From an uncultured Flavobacteriales bacterium (GTDB lineage Bacteria; Bacteroidota; Bacteroidia; Flavobacteriales_D; Parvicellaceae): 64,000 nucleotides of DNA. The notes below the pieces were generated by a model. That model was not told the origin of the DNA and made no database searches. It saw nothing but the letters and a program-made list of their open reading frames with translations. Positions 10,310-20,700 of this stretch are shown in pieces. The translations under genes were made by a program, and so were the position numbers. The DNA is taken from the NCBI GenBank assembly GCA_943788755.1, contig CALSRM010000003.1, forward strand, positions 868,001 to 932,000, written 5' to 3'. Position 1 is the first letter of the stretch. Each line of letters begins with the position of its first letter.

Positions 10310-12136
10310 TTACAGTGTCATTCCAACAATAACTGCAGTCATTAAACAAGCTACGGTACCACCAATTAATGCTCTGATCCCTAAGCGAGACAATAATCCC
10401 TTTCGAGTAGGAGCTAGTGCACCTATTCCTCCTATTTGAATCCCAATAGAAGCAAAATTAGCAAATCCACATAACATGTATGTGCTCATAATCAATGACT
10501 TCTGAGAGATCATCCCGCCATCTTTCATTTCTCCAAGTCTGGGATATGCCACAAATTCATTTAATACCGTTTTAGTTCCGAGTAATTCTCCAACATAAAT
10601 AGAATCCGCCCATTCAATTCCTATCATCCATACCACAGGACGACAAGCATATCCCAAAATGAACTCAAACGAAAGTGCTCCATAAGCAGTATTCTCCGCA
10701 ATCGCAGAATTTAGGCCACTCATACCTCCAATCCATCCCAAAATACCATTCCCCAAGGCCATTAAAGCTATAAAGACTAATAACATAGCCCCAACATTTA
10801 CAGCTAATTTTAATCCATCTGTTGTTCCGTTTGAAATTGCTTCCAAAGCATTACTTCCAATTTTCTCTTTTGAAACGGTTAGATCTTCGTTGATTTTTTC
10901 TGTTTCAGGAACTAATATTTTAGCAGCTATTATTGCTGCAGGGGCAGAAATAATAGAAGCCGTTAATAAATGTTTAGCGAAAAATGCTTGTTCCAAGGGG
11001 TCATCTCCTCCTAGGAAATTAACGTAAGCAGCCAATACCCCTCCAGCAATTGTTGCCATTCCACCAGTCATTAGGCACATGATTTCTGACTTGGTCATTC
11101 CTGCCAAATAAGGCTTAACTAGCAAAGGGGCTTCTGTTTGTCCTAAAAAAACGTTTCCTGCAGCAGCTAGGCTTTCTGCACCGGATAGGCGCATAAATTT
11201 TTTCATAATCCAAGCAAAAGCATAAACTATTTTTTGAACGAGTCCCCAGTAATAGAATAGGCTAACCAATGCAGAAAAGAAAATAATTGTAGGCAATACT
11301 TTAATTGCAAAAGTTAACAGAGGAGCTTGTACTTTTCCGATTCCAAGTTGTCCAAATAAAAAATCAGTTCCAATGTCGGTTTTTGCAATAACCCAAACAA
11401 AACCTTTACTTATATAGTCAAATCCAGTTTCAACAAAAGGAACTTGCAAAACTAAAAAAGCAATTATCAGTTGCAGTGCAAGTCCTTTTCCAACCAACGC
11501 CCAATTAACGGCCTTTCTGTTTGCGCTAAACAACCAAGCAATAACGATTAAGAATGCCATCCCCAACATCCCTCTAAGTATAGACAGGTATGAATAAGGT
11601 TCCATTTTAGGCTTAGCTGAATTATCTCTGATAAAACAGGAAGACATCCCAACTGTTCCTAGTATCAAGGTATCTCCTTCAAGGTAATCGATGGACATCG
11701 TTTGATTCGCATATTTTTGCTCTAGGTTTCCATTTTCATCTTTCAGTATTTGTTGACCTCCTGAAAAATAAACGACTTTCCGTTTATTGGAATCTAGAAA
11801 GACAACAGTAGAATCAATACGAATTTTACTTTTCGATACAAACGGTGTAAATGTTATAAGAGAATCCTTTGATTTAATATTCCAGGACCCACTTGTAGTG
11901 TCTTGCAGTCCTTCAATGATATTACTGTTGAATGATTCAGTTTTTTTGTCAAAGTCAATAAAATACTCAGCGGAATCAAAGGGTACGTAATTTCCATCCG
12001 CATATCGATTAATGCCGAGGCTCCATTTTCCAGACAACTTTTCTTCAAGAGATAATTTGGCAGGCGCTTTTTTTGAACAAGAAGAGAATAATCCCGCCAG
12101 AATTACAAATAAAAGTATATGCTTTAGTATTTTCAA
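10310..12136 (-). CDS. Lipoprotein/lipocalin-like domain fused to NupC-type concentrative nucleoside transporter
   Basis: Residues 1-20 form a lipoprotein signal peptide ending in LFSSC (Cys20). Residues about 30-170 form a beta-rich lipocalin-like domain with GKWSLGINRY and TSGSWNIK strands. From about residue 183 the protein is a polytopic CNT-family Na+/H+-coupled nucleoside transporter (LRGMLGMAFLIVIAWLF, SANRKAVNWALVGKGLALQ, GGVLAAYVNFLGG, ALGNGILGWIGG). The 608 aa exceed the roughly 400 of simple NupC by the added domain. The start is a TTG 14 bases after the nuclease gene. No ATG is available upstream in frame, and the signal peptide supports this start. It is probably translationally linked to the upstream nuclease gene. 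Predicted role: nucleoside uptake across the inner membrane with a periplasmic accessory domain. Confidence 0.88.
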   Translation of the reverse strand: MKILKHILLFVILAGLFSSCSKKAPAKLSLEEKLSGKWSLGINRYADGNYVPFDSAEYFIDFDKKTESFNSNIIEGLQDTTSGSWNIKSKDSLITFTPFVSKSKIRIDSTVVFLDSNKRKVVYFSGGQQILKDENGNLEQKYANQTMSIDYLEGDTLILGTVGMSSCFIRDNSAKPKMEPYSYLSILRGMLGMAFLIVIAWLFSANRKAVNWALVGKGLALQLIIAFLVLQVPFVETGFDYISKGFVWVIAKTDIGTDFLFGQLGIGKVQAPLLTFAIKVLPTIIFFSALVSLFYYWGLVQKIVYAFAWIMKKFMRLSGAESLAAAGNVFLGQTEAPLLVKPYLAGMTKSEIMCLMTGGMATIAGGVLAAYVNFLGGDDPLEQAFFAKHLLTASIISAPAAIIAAKILVPETEKINEDLTVSKEKIGSNALEAISNGTTDGLKLAVNVGAMLLVFIALMALGNGILGWIGGMSGLNSAIAENTAYGALSFEFILGYACRPVVWMIGIEWADSIYVGELLGTKTVLNEFVAYPRLGEMKDGGMISQKSLIMSTYMLCGFANFASIGIQIGGIGALAPTRKGLLSRLGIRALIGGTVACLMTAVIVGMTL

Positions 12137-12150
12137 ATGAAAGGAATCTC

Positions 12151-12744
12151 TTAGTTTGAATTACGTCTCTTGATTTCATCTCGAATTTTAGACGCTTGCT
12201 CATAATCTTCATTTTCTATAGCTTCTTGCATTTTTAGTTTAAGGTCGTCTAACGTAAATGTTTCCACAGGATCTTTGGTCAATTCATCCAAATCGACATC
12301 GTCTTCCACAAATGCATTATCTTCGTCGTCTTCATCGTCCAATACAATACCAGCTGAACCAAGAACAAACTCGTATGTATAAATATTACACGCAAATCTA
12401 ACCGCTAACGCAATTGCGTCAGATGTTCTCGAATCGATTTCTATTTCTTTGCCACCTTTATCGCAAATTAATTTTGCAAAGAAAATTCCTTCAACTAAGT
12501 TGTAAATAATGACTTCTTGAATATGTATGTCAAATTCATCCGCAAAATTCTTAAATAAATCATGTGTTAGCGGTCTGCTTGGAGTCATTTTTTCTAACTC
12601 TATAGCAATTGCTTGCGCTTCAAATCCTCCAATAATAATCGGAAGTCTTCTTTTGCCTATAGACTCTCCTAATACCAGCGCATAAGCACCAGATTGTGTT
12701 TGACTGTAGGATAGACCTACTATATCCAATTTAATTTTCTCCAT
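12151..12744 (-). CDS. Bifunctional nuclease family protein (BFN/DUF151) with UVR motif
   Basis: The N-terminal about 125 residues are the BFN/DUF151 fold: LPIIIGGFEAQAIAIELE, RPLTHDLFKNF, and SRTSDAIALAVR, which holds the conserved Ser-Asp-Ala motif. An acidic linker (about residues 135-155) leads to a C-terminal UvrB/UvrC-type motif (LKLKMQEAIENEDYEQASKI). Plant and mycobacterial members are reported to have RNase/DNase activity; the physiological role in bacteria is unclear. It is the first gene of a unit with the NupC fusion downstream (14-bp gap). The combination of a nuclease-family gene with a nucleoside transporter is suggestive but not proof of a linked function. Confidence 0.92.
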   Translation of the reverse strand: MEKIKLDIVGLSYSQTQSGAYALVLGESIGKRRLPIIIGGFEAQAIAIELEKMTPSRPLTHDLFKNFADEFDIHIQEVIIYNLVEGIFFAKLICDKGGKEIEIDSRTSDAIALAVRFACNIYTYEFVLGSAGIVLDDEDDEDNAFVEDDVDLDELTKDPVETFTLDDLKLKMQEAIENEDYEQASKIRDEIKRRNSN

Positions 12745-12882
12745 ACCCTCGGTGCCCAGTGTTTTGAACCTATATCTGTTCTAGCACGAAAATAATTAAA
12801 TTAAACCCCTTATTCAAACATCCATTAAATTGTTTTTAAAAATGTGAAAAACACTTTTTAATCTTTGATTACGACTGAGAAC

Positions 12883-12917
12883 AAAAAACCTCGAACATTG
12901 CTGCTTGAGATTTTTTT
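12883..12917 (-). terminator. Probable terminator of etfBA
   Basis: Inverted repeat of A6 plus CTC/GAG with a U run on either strand, just downstream of the etfA stop. Reading the minus strand, about 10 pairs (one G-T) enclose a 15-base loop and end in T6. It could work in both directions. Confidence 0.5.
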
Positions 12918-12938
12918 ATTTAAACGTTTATCGAAATG

Positions 12939-13886
12939 CTAGTTTTGAGAAGCTTTAAAAGTTTTCATTGCTTCATTTAATTTTGGTAATACCTCAAAAG
13001 CATCACCAACGATTCCGTAGTCTGCAGCTTTAAAGAATGGCGCTTCAGAATCTGTATTGATAACAACAATCGTTTTACTACCATTTACTCCTGCTAAATG
13101 TTGAATTGCTCCAGAAATGCCAGCTGCAATATATAAGTTCGGACGAATTGCTATACCTGTTTGCCCAACATGCTCGTGGTGAGGTCTCCAACCAATATCG
13201 GCTACAGGTCTAGAACAAGCCGTTGCAGCACCTAAAGTAGTTGCTAAATCTTCTACCATTCCCCAATTTTCTGGTCCTTTCAAACCTCTTCCTGCTGAAA
13301 CAACTAATTCAGCTTCCGGTAAAAGAACTCCTTCTCCTTGGGTTTTCATTTCTTTAACGGTAATTCCTGCAGCTCCTAATTCTGGATTAAATTCTGCAAC
13401 TTCTGCACTTCCTCCAGTAGATTCTGGTGGAAGTGAGTTAGGTAATAAAGAAATTACTTTCTTGGATGAGTTAACAGAAACATTCGCAAAAGCTTTCCCT
13501 GAAAACACATTTGTTTTAACTACAAATCCGTTGGATGTGTCTGGAAGTGCAATCGCTCCAGAAACATGACCAGCTTCTAAGTTAGCTGCAACTCTTGGCG
13601 CAACAGCCTTTCCTAATTGATCTTGTGACACGATTATTACATCAGCACCACAGTCATTTGCTGCCGCAGCAATTAACTTAGTCAATTGTTGATCGTTTCC
13701 TTCGCTCAAGCTTCTACAAACCAAAATTTTGGTTGCACCATTATCTCCTAAAGATGCTAAAGCTGCCGCATCAGCATCGCCAAAAGTAACGACTGTTGTA
13801 GCTCCTATTTTACTTCCATAAGTAACTGCTTCCTTGGCAGCCTTTGAAATTTTCCCTTTTGTATCTATAAATACTAATACTGACAT
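12939..13886 (-). CDS. etfA: Electron transfer flavoprotein subunit alpha
   Basis: FAD-carrying subunit of the heterodimeric ETF, which takes electrons from acyl-CoA dehydrogenases and passes them to the ETF-quinone oxidoreductase. At 315 aa its C-terminal FAD domain shows VVSAGRGLKGPENWGMVEDL, ACSRPVADIGW, HEHVGQTGIAIRPNLYIAAG, SGAIQHLAG, INTDSEAPFFKAADYGIVGD. The N-terminal Rossmann-like domain starts MSVLVFIDTKGKISKAAKEA. It is the second gene of an etfB-etfA unit with a 3-base gap. A likely terminator follows. Confidence 0.97.
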   Translation of the reverse strand: MSVLVFIDTKGKISKAAKEAVTYGSKIGATTVVTFGDADAAALASLGDNGATKILVCRSLSEGNDQQLTKLIAAAANDCGADVIIVSQDQLGKAVAPRVAANLEAGHVSGAIALPDTSNGFVVKTNVFSGKAFANVSVNSSKKVISLLPNSLPPESTGGSAEVAEFNPELGAAGITVKEMKTQGEGVLLPEAELVVSAGRGLKGPENWGMVEDLATTLGAATACSRPVADIGWRPHHEHVGQTGIAIRPNLYIAAGISGAIQHLAGVNGSKTIVVINTDSEAPFFKAADYGIVGDAFEVLPKLNEAMKTFKASQN

Positions 13887-13889
13887 ATC

Positions 13890-14630
13890 TTATATAACTT
13901 TTGCTTCGTTGTGTAATAATTCTACTAATTCGGTCATGCTATCAGCATCAATGTATTTACATTCTGATTTTGCTGGTGGCATATTATAAGAGACGATGCT
14001 GGTTAATTCAGCTGTTTCAACAGCAGGAATTACGTTTAATGCTTTTGTTCTAGCAGCCATAATTCCTCTCATGTTTGGTATTCTTTGCTCAGCCATTCCT
14101 TTTGCTGCACTTAACACAAATGGGGTATTTACTTCTACAACTTCTGCTCCACCTGGAACATCTCTTTCTAATGTGGCTGTATTTCCAGAAACCTCCAATT
14201 TTTGGGCTAAAGACACGAAAGGTTGGTCGAGCATTTCAGCAACCATACTTCCAATTTGTGCTCCATTATAGTTGATTGTTTCTTTTCCTGTTAGAACGAT
14301 GTCAAAACTATTTGCTTTTGCATACGCTGCAATTTGTTTTGCAACGAAATAAGGGTCTTTTGCTTCTGCATCAACTCTTACAGCATCTGTAGCTCCAATA
14401 GCTAATGCTTTTCTAATTGTTGGATCATCTGCAGCAGTTCCAACGGTAATTGTTGTAACTGTTCCTCCATTTGCTTCGGTCAATTCTAGCGCCCGCACTA
14501 AAGCGTACCACTCATCATAAGGATTTACAATATATTGCACACCATTTTCATCAAATTTAGTATCACCATCAGTGAAAGAAATTTTTGATGTTGTGTCTGG
14601 TGCTTTACTTATACAAACTAATAACTTCAT
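13890..14630 (-). CDS. etfB: Electron transfer flavoprotein subunit beta
   Basis: AMP-binding subunit of ETF. The 246-residue protein shows MKLLVCISKAPDTTSKISF, NPYDEWYALVRALELTE, the TVGTAADDPTIRKALAIGATDAVRV segment in parts, FDIVLTGKETINYNGAQIGSMVAE, and the ETF-beta signature near VNTPFVLSAAKGMAEQRIPN. It precedes etfA with almost no gap, so the two subunits are made together. It is divergent from pdhB, separated by 231 bp that hold a TACCTTTG element for etfB. Confidence 0.97.
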   Translation of the reverse strand: MKLLVCISKAPDTTSKISFTDGDTKFDENGVQYIVNPYDEWYALVRALELTEANGGTVTTITVGTAADDPTIRKALAIGATDAVRVDAEAKDPYFVAKQIAAYAKANSFDIVLTGKETINYNGAQIGSMVAEMLDQPFVSLAQKLEVSGNTATLERDVPGGAEVVEVNTPFVLSAAKGMAEQRIPNMRGIMAARTKALNVIPAVETAELTSIVSYNMPPAKSECKYIDADSMTELVELLHNEAKVI

Positions 14631-14685
14631 ATGTTATATTTTACTTGTTTTTAATCTTTGTTCGTTCAAGAATATTTTGGAGTTA

Positions 14686-14720
14686 CAAAGGTAACTAAAT
14701 CCATTTCTTGTGAGATCAAA
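14686..14720 (-). promoter_or_regulatory. Candidate promoter of etfBA
   Basis: On the minus strand TTTG (14717-14720) and TACCTTTG (14686-14693) match the Bacteroidota -33/-7 elements, 55 bp before etfB. The 23-base spacer is slightly long. The -7 element sits inside a small palindrome (GTTAC-AAAG-GTAAC) that could be a regulator site or chance. Confidence 0.4.
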
Positions 14721-14861
14721 TTTACACAATTATTTGTTATGCTTGCATACCTTTTGTTGTTTTATTATGAATCTAAAATTAGAATCCAATAATTATTATT
14801 GATTCGGTAATGATTTTACATGTTTTAACTCTATTTTTGTTTTCCTAAAATTTGAAAACAG

Positions 14862-15842
14862 ATGAAAACGATACAATTTAGAGAGGCCCTTGGAGAAGCA
14901 ATGAGCGAAGAAATGCGTAGGGATAAAAACGTATTTTTGATGGGAGAGGAAGTAGCTGAATACAATGGTGCTTACAAAGTCTCTCAGGGGATGTTGGAAG
15001 AGTTTGGACCAGAAAGAGTAATAGACACACCGATAGCTGAACTAGGGTTTGCTGGAATAGCTGTTGGAGCTTCAATGAATGGTTTAAGACCAATAGTTGA
15101 GTTTATGACTTGGAATTTTGCAATTCTTGCAGCAGATCAAATTATAAATAGTGCTGCAAAAATGTTGCAAATGAGTGGCGGTCAATTTAATTGTCCAATT
15201 GTATTTAGAGGTGGAAATGGAACAGCTGGTCAATTGGCAGCAACGCACTCGCAGGCATTCGAATCTTTTTATGCCAATGTGCCAGGATTAAAAGTGTGTA
15301 CTCCTTCTAACCCTTATGACGCTAAAGGCTTAATGAAATCTGCAATAAGAGATGATAATCCTGTGTTAATTCTAGAGTCAGAAAAAATGTATGGTGACAA
15401 AGGAGAGGTTCCTGAAACTGAATATTTAATTCCGATTGGAAAAGCTGATATTAAAAGAAAAGGAAAAGATGTTACCATAGTTACTTTCGGAAAGATTATA
15501 AAACTAGCACAAGAAACTTCCGACATACTGGCTAAGGAAGGGATTGATTGTGAAATTATTGATTTAAGAACAATCAGACCGTTGGATTATGCTACGGTTG
15601 TAGAATCTGTTAAAAGAACTGGACGTTGTGTCATATTAGAAGAAAGCCATCCGCTTGGATCTATCTCAAGTGAAATAGCTTATCACCTCCAACGTTATGC
15701 ATTTGACTATTTAGATGCGCCAGTGCAAAGAGTAACACAAAGCGACACACCTTTCCCATTTGCTAAGCCGCTTATGGCAGAAGCTTTGCCAAATGTTAAA
15801 CGATTGGTGAATGCAATAAAGGACACTATGTATGTCAGTTAA
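14862..15842 (+). CDS. pdhB: Pyruvate dehydrogenase E1 component subunit beta
   Basis: Beta subunit of the alpha2-beta2 thiamine-diphosphate E1 enzyme that decarboxylates pyruvate to feed the acetyl-CoA-forming complex. The 326-residue protein carries the transketolase pyrimidine-binding domain (FLMGEEVAEYNGAYKVSQG, with the TPP-activating Glu; DTPIAELGFAGIAVGA; EFMTWNFAILAADQIINSAAK in parts; RGGNGTAGQLAATHSQ) and the C-terminal transketolase domain (IDLRTIRPLD, EESHPLGSISSEIA). The alpha subunit and E2/E3 are not in the window, so the complex is encoded at separate loci. Branched-chain E1 beta is an alternative, but the sequence fits PdhB best. A strong terminator follows. Confidence 0.95.
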   Translation: MKTIQFREALGEAMSEEMRRDKNVFLMGEEVAEYNGAYKVSQGMLEEFGPERVIDTPIAELGFAGIAVGASMNGLRPIVEFMTWNFAILAADQIINSAAKMLQMSGGQFNCPIVFRGGNGTAGQLAATHSQAFESFYANVPGLKVCTPSNPYDAKGLMKSAIRDDNPVLILESEKMYGDKGEVPETEYLIPIGKADIKRKGKDVTIVTFGKIIKLAQETSDILAKEGIDCEIIDLRTIRPLDYATVVESVKRTGRCVILEESHPLGSISSEIAYHLQRYAFDYLDAPVQRVTQSDTPFPFAKPLMAEALPNVKRLVNAIKDTMYVS

Positions 15843-15931
15843 ATTGTTGAGTGCCTTGATTTTTATTGGAGCGTATTTTTTTACTTAAAGTACTTGAAGA
15901 AAATGGAAAAGCAAGATTTAGATTATACATT

Positions 15932-15961
15932 AAAAAAGCTTCCATTTTGGAGGCTTTTTTT
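15932..15961 (+). terminator. Rho-independent terminator after pdhB
   Basis: A6-GC-TTCC pairs with GGAGG-C-T6 around a 5-base ATTTT loop, giving a 12-pair stem that ends in a T run. Confidence 0.8.
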
Positions 15962-15997
15962 GTTTTGTAAAGCCTTATATTTACTCCAATAACAATT

Positions 15998-17569
15998 ATG
16001 ATGAACATAAAATCAAAAATTAAAGTATCATCTACAGCTTTCCTTGCACTGTTACTGAGCATAAGTGTGTTCTCGCAAAACATTCAAATATCTGGTGCTG
16101 GAAATCCAACAGAACCTTCTATTATGATGGATCCGAATAACTCGGATATTCTCGTTGCTGGATCGAACTTAAATTATTTTTATACATCGAGTGATGGAGG
16201 AGCAACATGGAATGTTGATACCTTAACTTCTAGTTATGGTGTTTGGGGAGACCCCGTAATTGACATAGACACTTCAGGGCATTTCTACTTTACACATTTA
16301 TCAAATATGGTTGGCGGAAATTGGATAGACCGAATTGTCTGTCAAAAATCTACTGATGCAGGCAGTACATGGTCTGATGGCTCTTACACGGGGCTGAATG
16401 GAACCAAGGCACAAGACAAGCAATGGACTATTGTTGATCGCAGTAATAATAATATTTATATGACATGGACGGAATTTGATCAATATGGTAGTTCTGCTTC
16501 TTCAGATAGTAGTAGGATATTATTTTCTAAATCATTAGATCAAGGAGGTTCTTGGTCTGTACCTTTGCAAATCAATCAGATTAGTGGAGACTGCATAGAC
16601 GAAGATAACACTGTAGAGGGCGCGACTCCCGCGATTGGTCCATCAGGTGAAATATATGTTTCCTGGGCCGGGCCAAATGGAATTGTTTTTAATCGATCCT
16701 TAGATCAAGGAGAATCTTGGCTTGGCCAAGACGTATTGGTCGATCCAATGCCTGGTGGCTGGGATTTTGATATTCCTGGGTTAGATCGAGCTAATGGACT
16801 TCCAATTACAAAATGTGATCTTAGTGGAGGTCCAAATCATGGCACTATTTATATCAATTGGTCGGATCAAAGAAATGGTATAACAGATACTGATGTTTGG
16901 TTAACAAAATCAATTGATAGTGGTAATACTTGGTCTATTCCGGTGCGAGTAAATAACGACAATTCAAATAAACATCAGTTTTTTACTTGGATGGATATTG
17001 ATCAAACCAATGGACATTTGTATTTTATATTTTACGATAGAAGAGCTTATCTGGATAATCAAACAGATGTTTACATGGCTACCTCATCAGATGGGGGAGG
17101 TACATATATAAATCGAAAAATTAGTGACACATCTTTTATTCCTACGAATGGTGTTTTTTTTGGCGATTATAATAATATAGTGGCTCATAACAATATTGTT
17201 CGGCCAATATGGACTAGACTCAATGGAGGTCAGCTCAGTATTTGGACGGATATAACTCCTATAGATGATATCCTCAACCTTCCGCAAGAATCATTGTCAG
17301 ATAGTATTATGGAAATGAGTATTTTTCCAAACCCCTCAACAAACTTGACTTATATTTCATTTAAACTTCATAGGTTGTCAAAAGTTCAAATTGAGCTTAT
17401 AGACAGCAGCGGTAAATTTATAATGGAGTTAACGAACAAAACGCTAGCTTATGGAAAACATGTTATTCCTATTGATATGTCGACCCTTAACTTATCTCAA
17501 GGTACGTATTACTATAAGCTTGCAATAAACGAAGAAACTGAAATATTAAAAGCGATTCTTATTGAGTAA
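15998..17569 (+). CDS. Secreted Asp-box (BNR) beta-propeller protein with type-A T9SS sorting domain
   Basis: An N-terminal signal peptide (about residues 1-28, ending SVFSQ) is followed by a sialidase-like propeller with at least five Asp-box motifs: SSDGGATW, STDAGSTW, SLDQGGSW, SLDQGESW, SIDSGNTW. The last about 80 residues (IFPNPSTNLTYISF onward, ending LKAILIE) are a type-A Por-secretion tail. The protein should be exported across the outer membrane and either released or anchored after tail cleavage. I do not see the full set of sialidase catalytic residues (arginine triad plus Tyr/Glu), so an enzymatic role is not supported. Two ATGs, at 15998 and 16001, are possible starts. The next gene encodes a related propeller protein. 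Confidence 0.88.
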   Translation: MMNIKSKIKVSSTAFLALLLSISVFSQNIQISGAGNPTEPSIMMDPNNSDILVAGSNLNYFYTSSDGGATWNVDTLTSSYGVWGDPVIDIDTSGHFYFTHLSNMVGGNWIDRIVCQKSTDAGSTWSDGSYTGLNGTKAQDKQWTIVDRSNNNIYMTWTEFDQYGSSASSDSSRILFSKSLDQGGSWSVPLQINQISGDCIDEDNTVEGATPAIGPSGEIYVSWAGPNGIVFNRSLDQGESWLGQDVLVDPMPGGWDFDIPGLDRANGLPITKCDLSGGPNHGTIYINWSDQRNGITDTDVWLTKSIDSGNTWSIPVRVNNDNSNKHQFFTWMDIDQTNGHLYFIFYDRRAYLDNQTDVYMATSSDGGGTYINRKISDTSFIPTNGVFFGDYNNIVAHNNIVRPIWTRLNGGQLSIWTDITPIDDILNLPQESLSDSIMEMSIFPNPSTNLTYISFKLHRLSKVQIELIDSSGKFIMELTNKTLAYGKHVIPIDMSTLNLSQGTYYYKLAINEETEILKAILIE

Positions 17570-17700
17570 CAATTCCCCGATACAAAGAAGTCAGAAATTA
17601 GAATGATACATTGGTGAAATTCCAACTTTGTTTTGAAAAAGACAGATCTGAAGATAACTTTTGGTTATTATTCTCTTAAATTCGGGTAATAATTCAATTT

Positions 17701-20700
17701 ATGAAAAAAATACTCTTTCTATTACTGCTAGTATTTCTCTTTTCAAGCAACGGTAGCGCTCAACAGAATGACACTGCTAATTATCCATATTGGATTGAAA
17801 TGATGCAAGATCCTAGTGCTAATTTCTTTCAAACGCAAAGAGCTTTTCAGCTTTTCTGGGAGAATAAAGAAATAACACCTGGATGTGGTTATAAACCCTT
17901 TAAAAGATGGGAATACCGAATGTCACAAATAGTTGATGAAAGCGGCTATAAGCCAAATCCTTCAGAAACATTTTACACCTTAAAAAATTATTCACCAATA
18001 AAGTCAGTTAGTGGAAATTGGACGCCGCTTGGCCCCAACTTTAATCAAACGACTACCTATGGTGAAATTCCAGGAGTTGGAAGATTGAATACCGTTGCGT
18101 TTCACCCTACGGATCCAAACACAATTTATGCAGGAGCACCCGCAGGAGGCCTATGGATCAGTAATGACAATGGAGTTAATTGGAATAGTTCTACCGATGA
18201 CTTGCCAACTCTCGGAGTATCTTCTATTTTGATTGACCCTATTAATCCAAATATAGTGTACATTGGAACCGGTGACAAGGATGCGAGTGATGCTCCGGGT
18301 CTTGGGGTTTTTAAAAGTGTTGATGGTGGAATTTCTTTCAATCAGGTAAATACAGGAATGGGCGATCGCACTGTTAATGAAATGCGAATGCATCCTGATA
18401 GTAACGAAGTCCTATATGCTTGTACTTCGGGGGGTTTTTTCAGATCTGGAGATGCTGGTTTAATTTGGACACAAACATCTAGCGCTCCCACGAATTATAC
18501 TGACATGGAAATTAAATCTGATGATCCCAGCACAATTTACGCAGTTCGAAAAAACAGGTTGGACATTTCAACAGATGGTGGATTATCTTTTTCATCTACT
18601 TTTGGCTACCCAATTAAAAACAGAATGCTTATTGAAGTAAGTGAAGATGATCCTAATAGATTGTATTTACTCGTTACCAATCTATATGATTTTGATTCAT
18701 TCTGGCGGTCAGACGATTCTGGGCAGACATTTTATGAAGTTGCTAATTCACCTAATATTATGGGAAGAACCACCGATGGTTCTGACATTGGTGTTGGTCA
18801 ATCGTGGTATGACCTTGCATTAGAAGTAGATCCAGAAAATGCAGATATAGTATATGCTGGTGGAATAAACGTTTTTAAATCTATAGATGGCGGTAATAGT
18901 TGGACATATAATAGTAATGGCGTTCATGTTGACATGCATTACTTAAGCTTTTCGCCTCATACGCATGATTTGTACTTAGCAAATGATGGCGGATTGTATA
19001 GAAGTAATTCTGCGAATTCTGCATGGGAAGATATTTCTCAAAACATGGTAATCGGCCAGATTTATAAAATTGGGCAAAGTGCTACGAATGTCAATAAATG
19101 CCTTACTGGCTTCCAAGATAACGGAACTAGTTTGTTCGATGGAGTTGGCTGGGGAAGAGTTTTAGGAGGTGATGGAATGGAGTGTATGTATGATCCGATT
19201 GATGAAAATTATGCTTATGCTTCTATTTACTATGCTTTAATTTACCGCTCTGTTAATGGATCTGGATTTCAAAAAATATGTGGTTTAAACACAAATAATG
19301 TTGACGAAGAAGGCGCTTGGGTTACTCCCTATTGTATTGGTGAACACAACAATGGCGTTATGTATGCTGGACTAAAAAGTATGTGGAGAACAACAAGGCT
19401 GAAAGAAGCTGATAAAGACAGCGTTCTTTTCGAAAACATTTCCCCCGGCGGAATTGGCAATACATCAAACAACTGTGATGTAATTGAACACTCTCCCGCT
19501 GACTCGAACCTTCTTTACGTTACAAAGGGTTTTAGTCTTTATCGATCGCAGAATTGTAATGACCCAGCAGCCAGTGTAACTTGGAATACATTTAGCCCTG
19601 GTGTTATAGGAGGAAACATTAACGATATGGAAACCAATCCAATGGATACGAATGTTATATGGCTTGCAAAAGGTAATGGAGTAATAAGATCAGATGATCA
19701 AGGTATTACGTGGTCAGATATTTCTGGAAACTTACCGGGTATACCTGTTACCTGTATTGTTTTGGACAATATGAGTAATGAAGGTCTCTATGTTGGTACA
19801 TACGCTGGAGTATATTATAAAGATTCCACCATGTCTAATTGGGTGTTTTTTGGCACTGGATTACCAGTTAATTCTGAGCTTTCGGAATTAAATATTTATT
19901 ATGGTTCCGGTGGGGCTGAAAAGAGATTAAGAGCTTCCACTTATGGCAGAGGGTTATGGGAATCAGACCTATATGATACAATCACTGCGTATTTTCCAAG
20001 TTTACCGTTAATTTCTTTTCAAAACGACAATCCAAAATCTGAAGTATACGAGAATTTTACCTTGAAAATTAATTTTTATAAAAATTTAGCAAATGTCCCC
20101 GTTTCAGGTTTTGACCTTTCTGATATAGCAATAACTAACGGAACGCTCAACTCATTAACTGGAGGTCCTATTGACTATGAACTAAATATTACACCCATAG
20201 CACCTGGAATTATAACAATTGATATTCCAGCAGATGTTGCAAAGGATAACGATTCCATTTTCAACGCAATGGCTTCTACGTTTTTGGTCAATTATTCTGA
20301 AGATGTTCCAAGCCTTGGATATACGGGTCCTGGAGGAGTTGGTGGGGAAACTGAAATTGCTATTTGGCTAAGTGGTGATAATGAATTTAGCTATCAAGGC
20401 AATCCAATTACTTCAGATGGAGCTATTATAGATAAGTGGATGGATAGGAGTGCATTTAATATAAATACTTTTCAAACTATTGACTCAATGCAACCCATAT
20501 TGAGAACAGGGATAAATGGAATAGCGGATCTTAATGCAATTGAATTTCAATCAGATACATCTGGTTTTGGAACTTGGATAAAAGCAGAGAATGTTAAACC
20601 TGGAAAGAATTTTGGAGTTTTCACCATCGCAACTTCTACCTCGGAGCTTTATAATGATCATGGATGGATTGCAAGTTCAAGAGAAGATAATGGGTTTATT

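Noticed and set aside
15998-17569. Active sialidase call for the Asp-box protein
   Set aside because: Asp boxes alone are shared by many propellers and I could not locate the arginine triad and Tyr/Glu catalytic residues.
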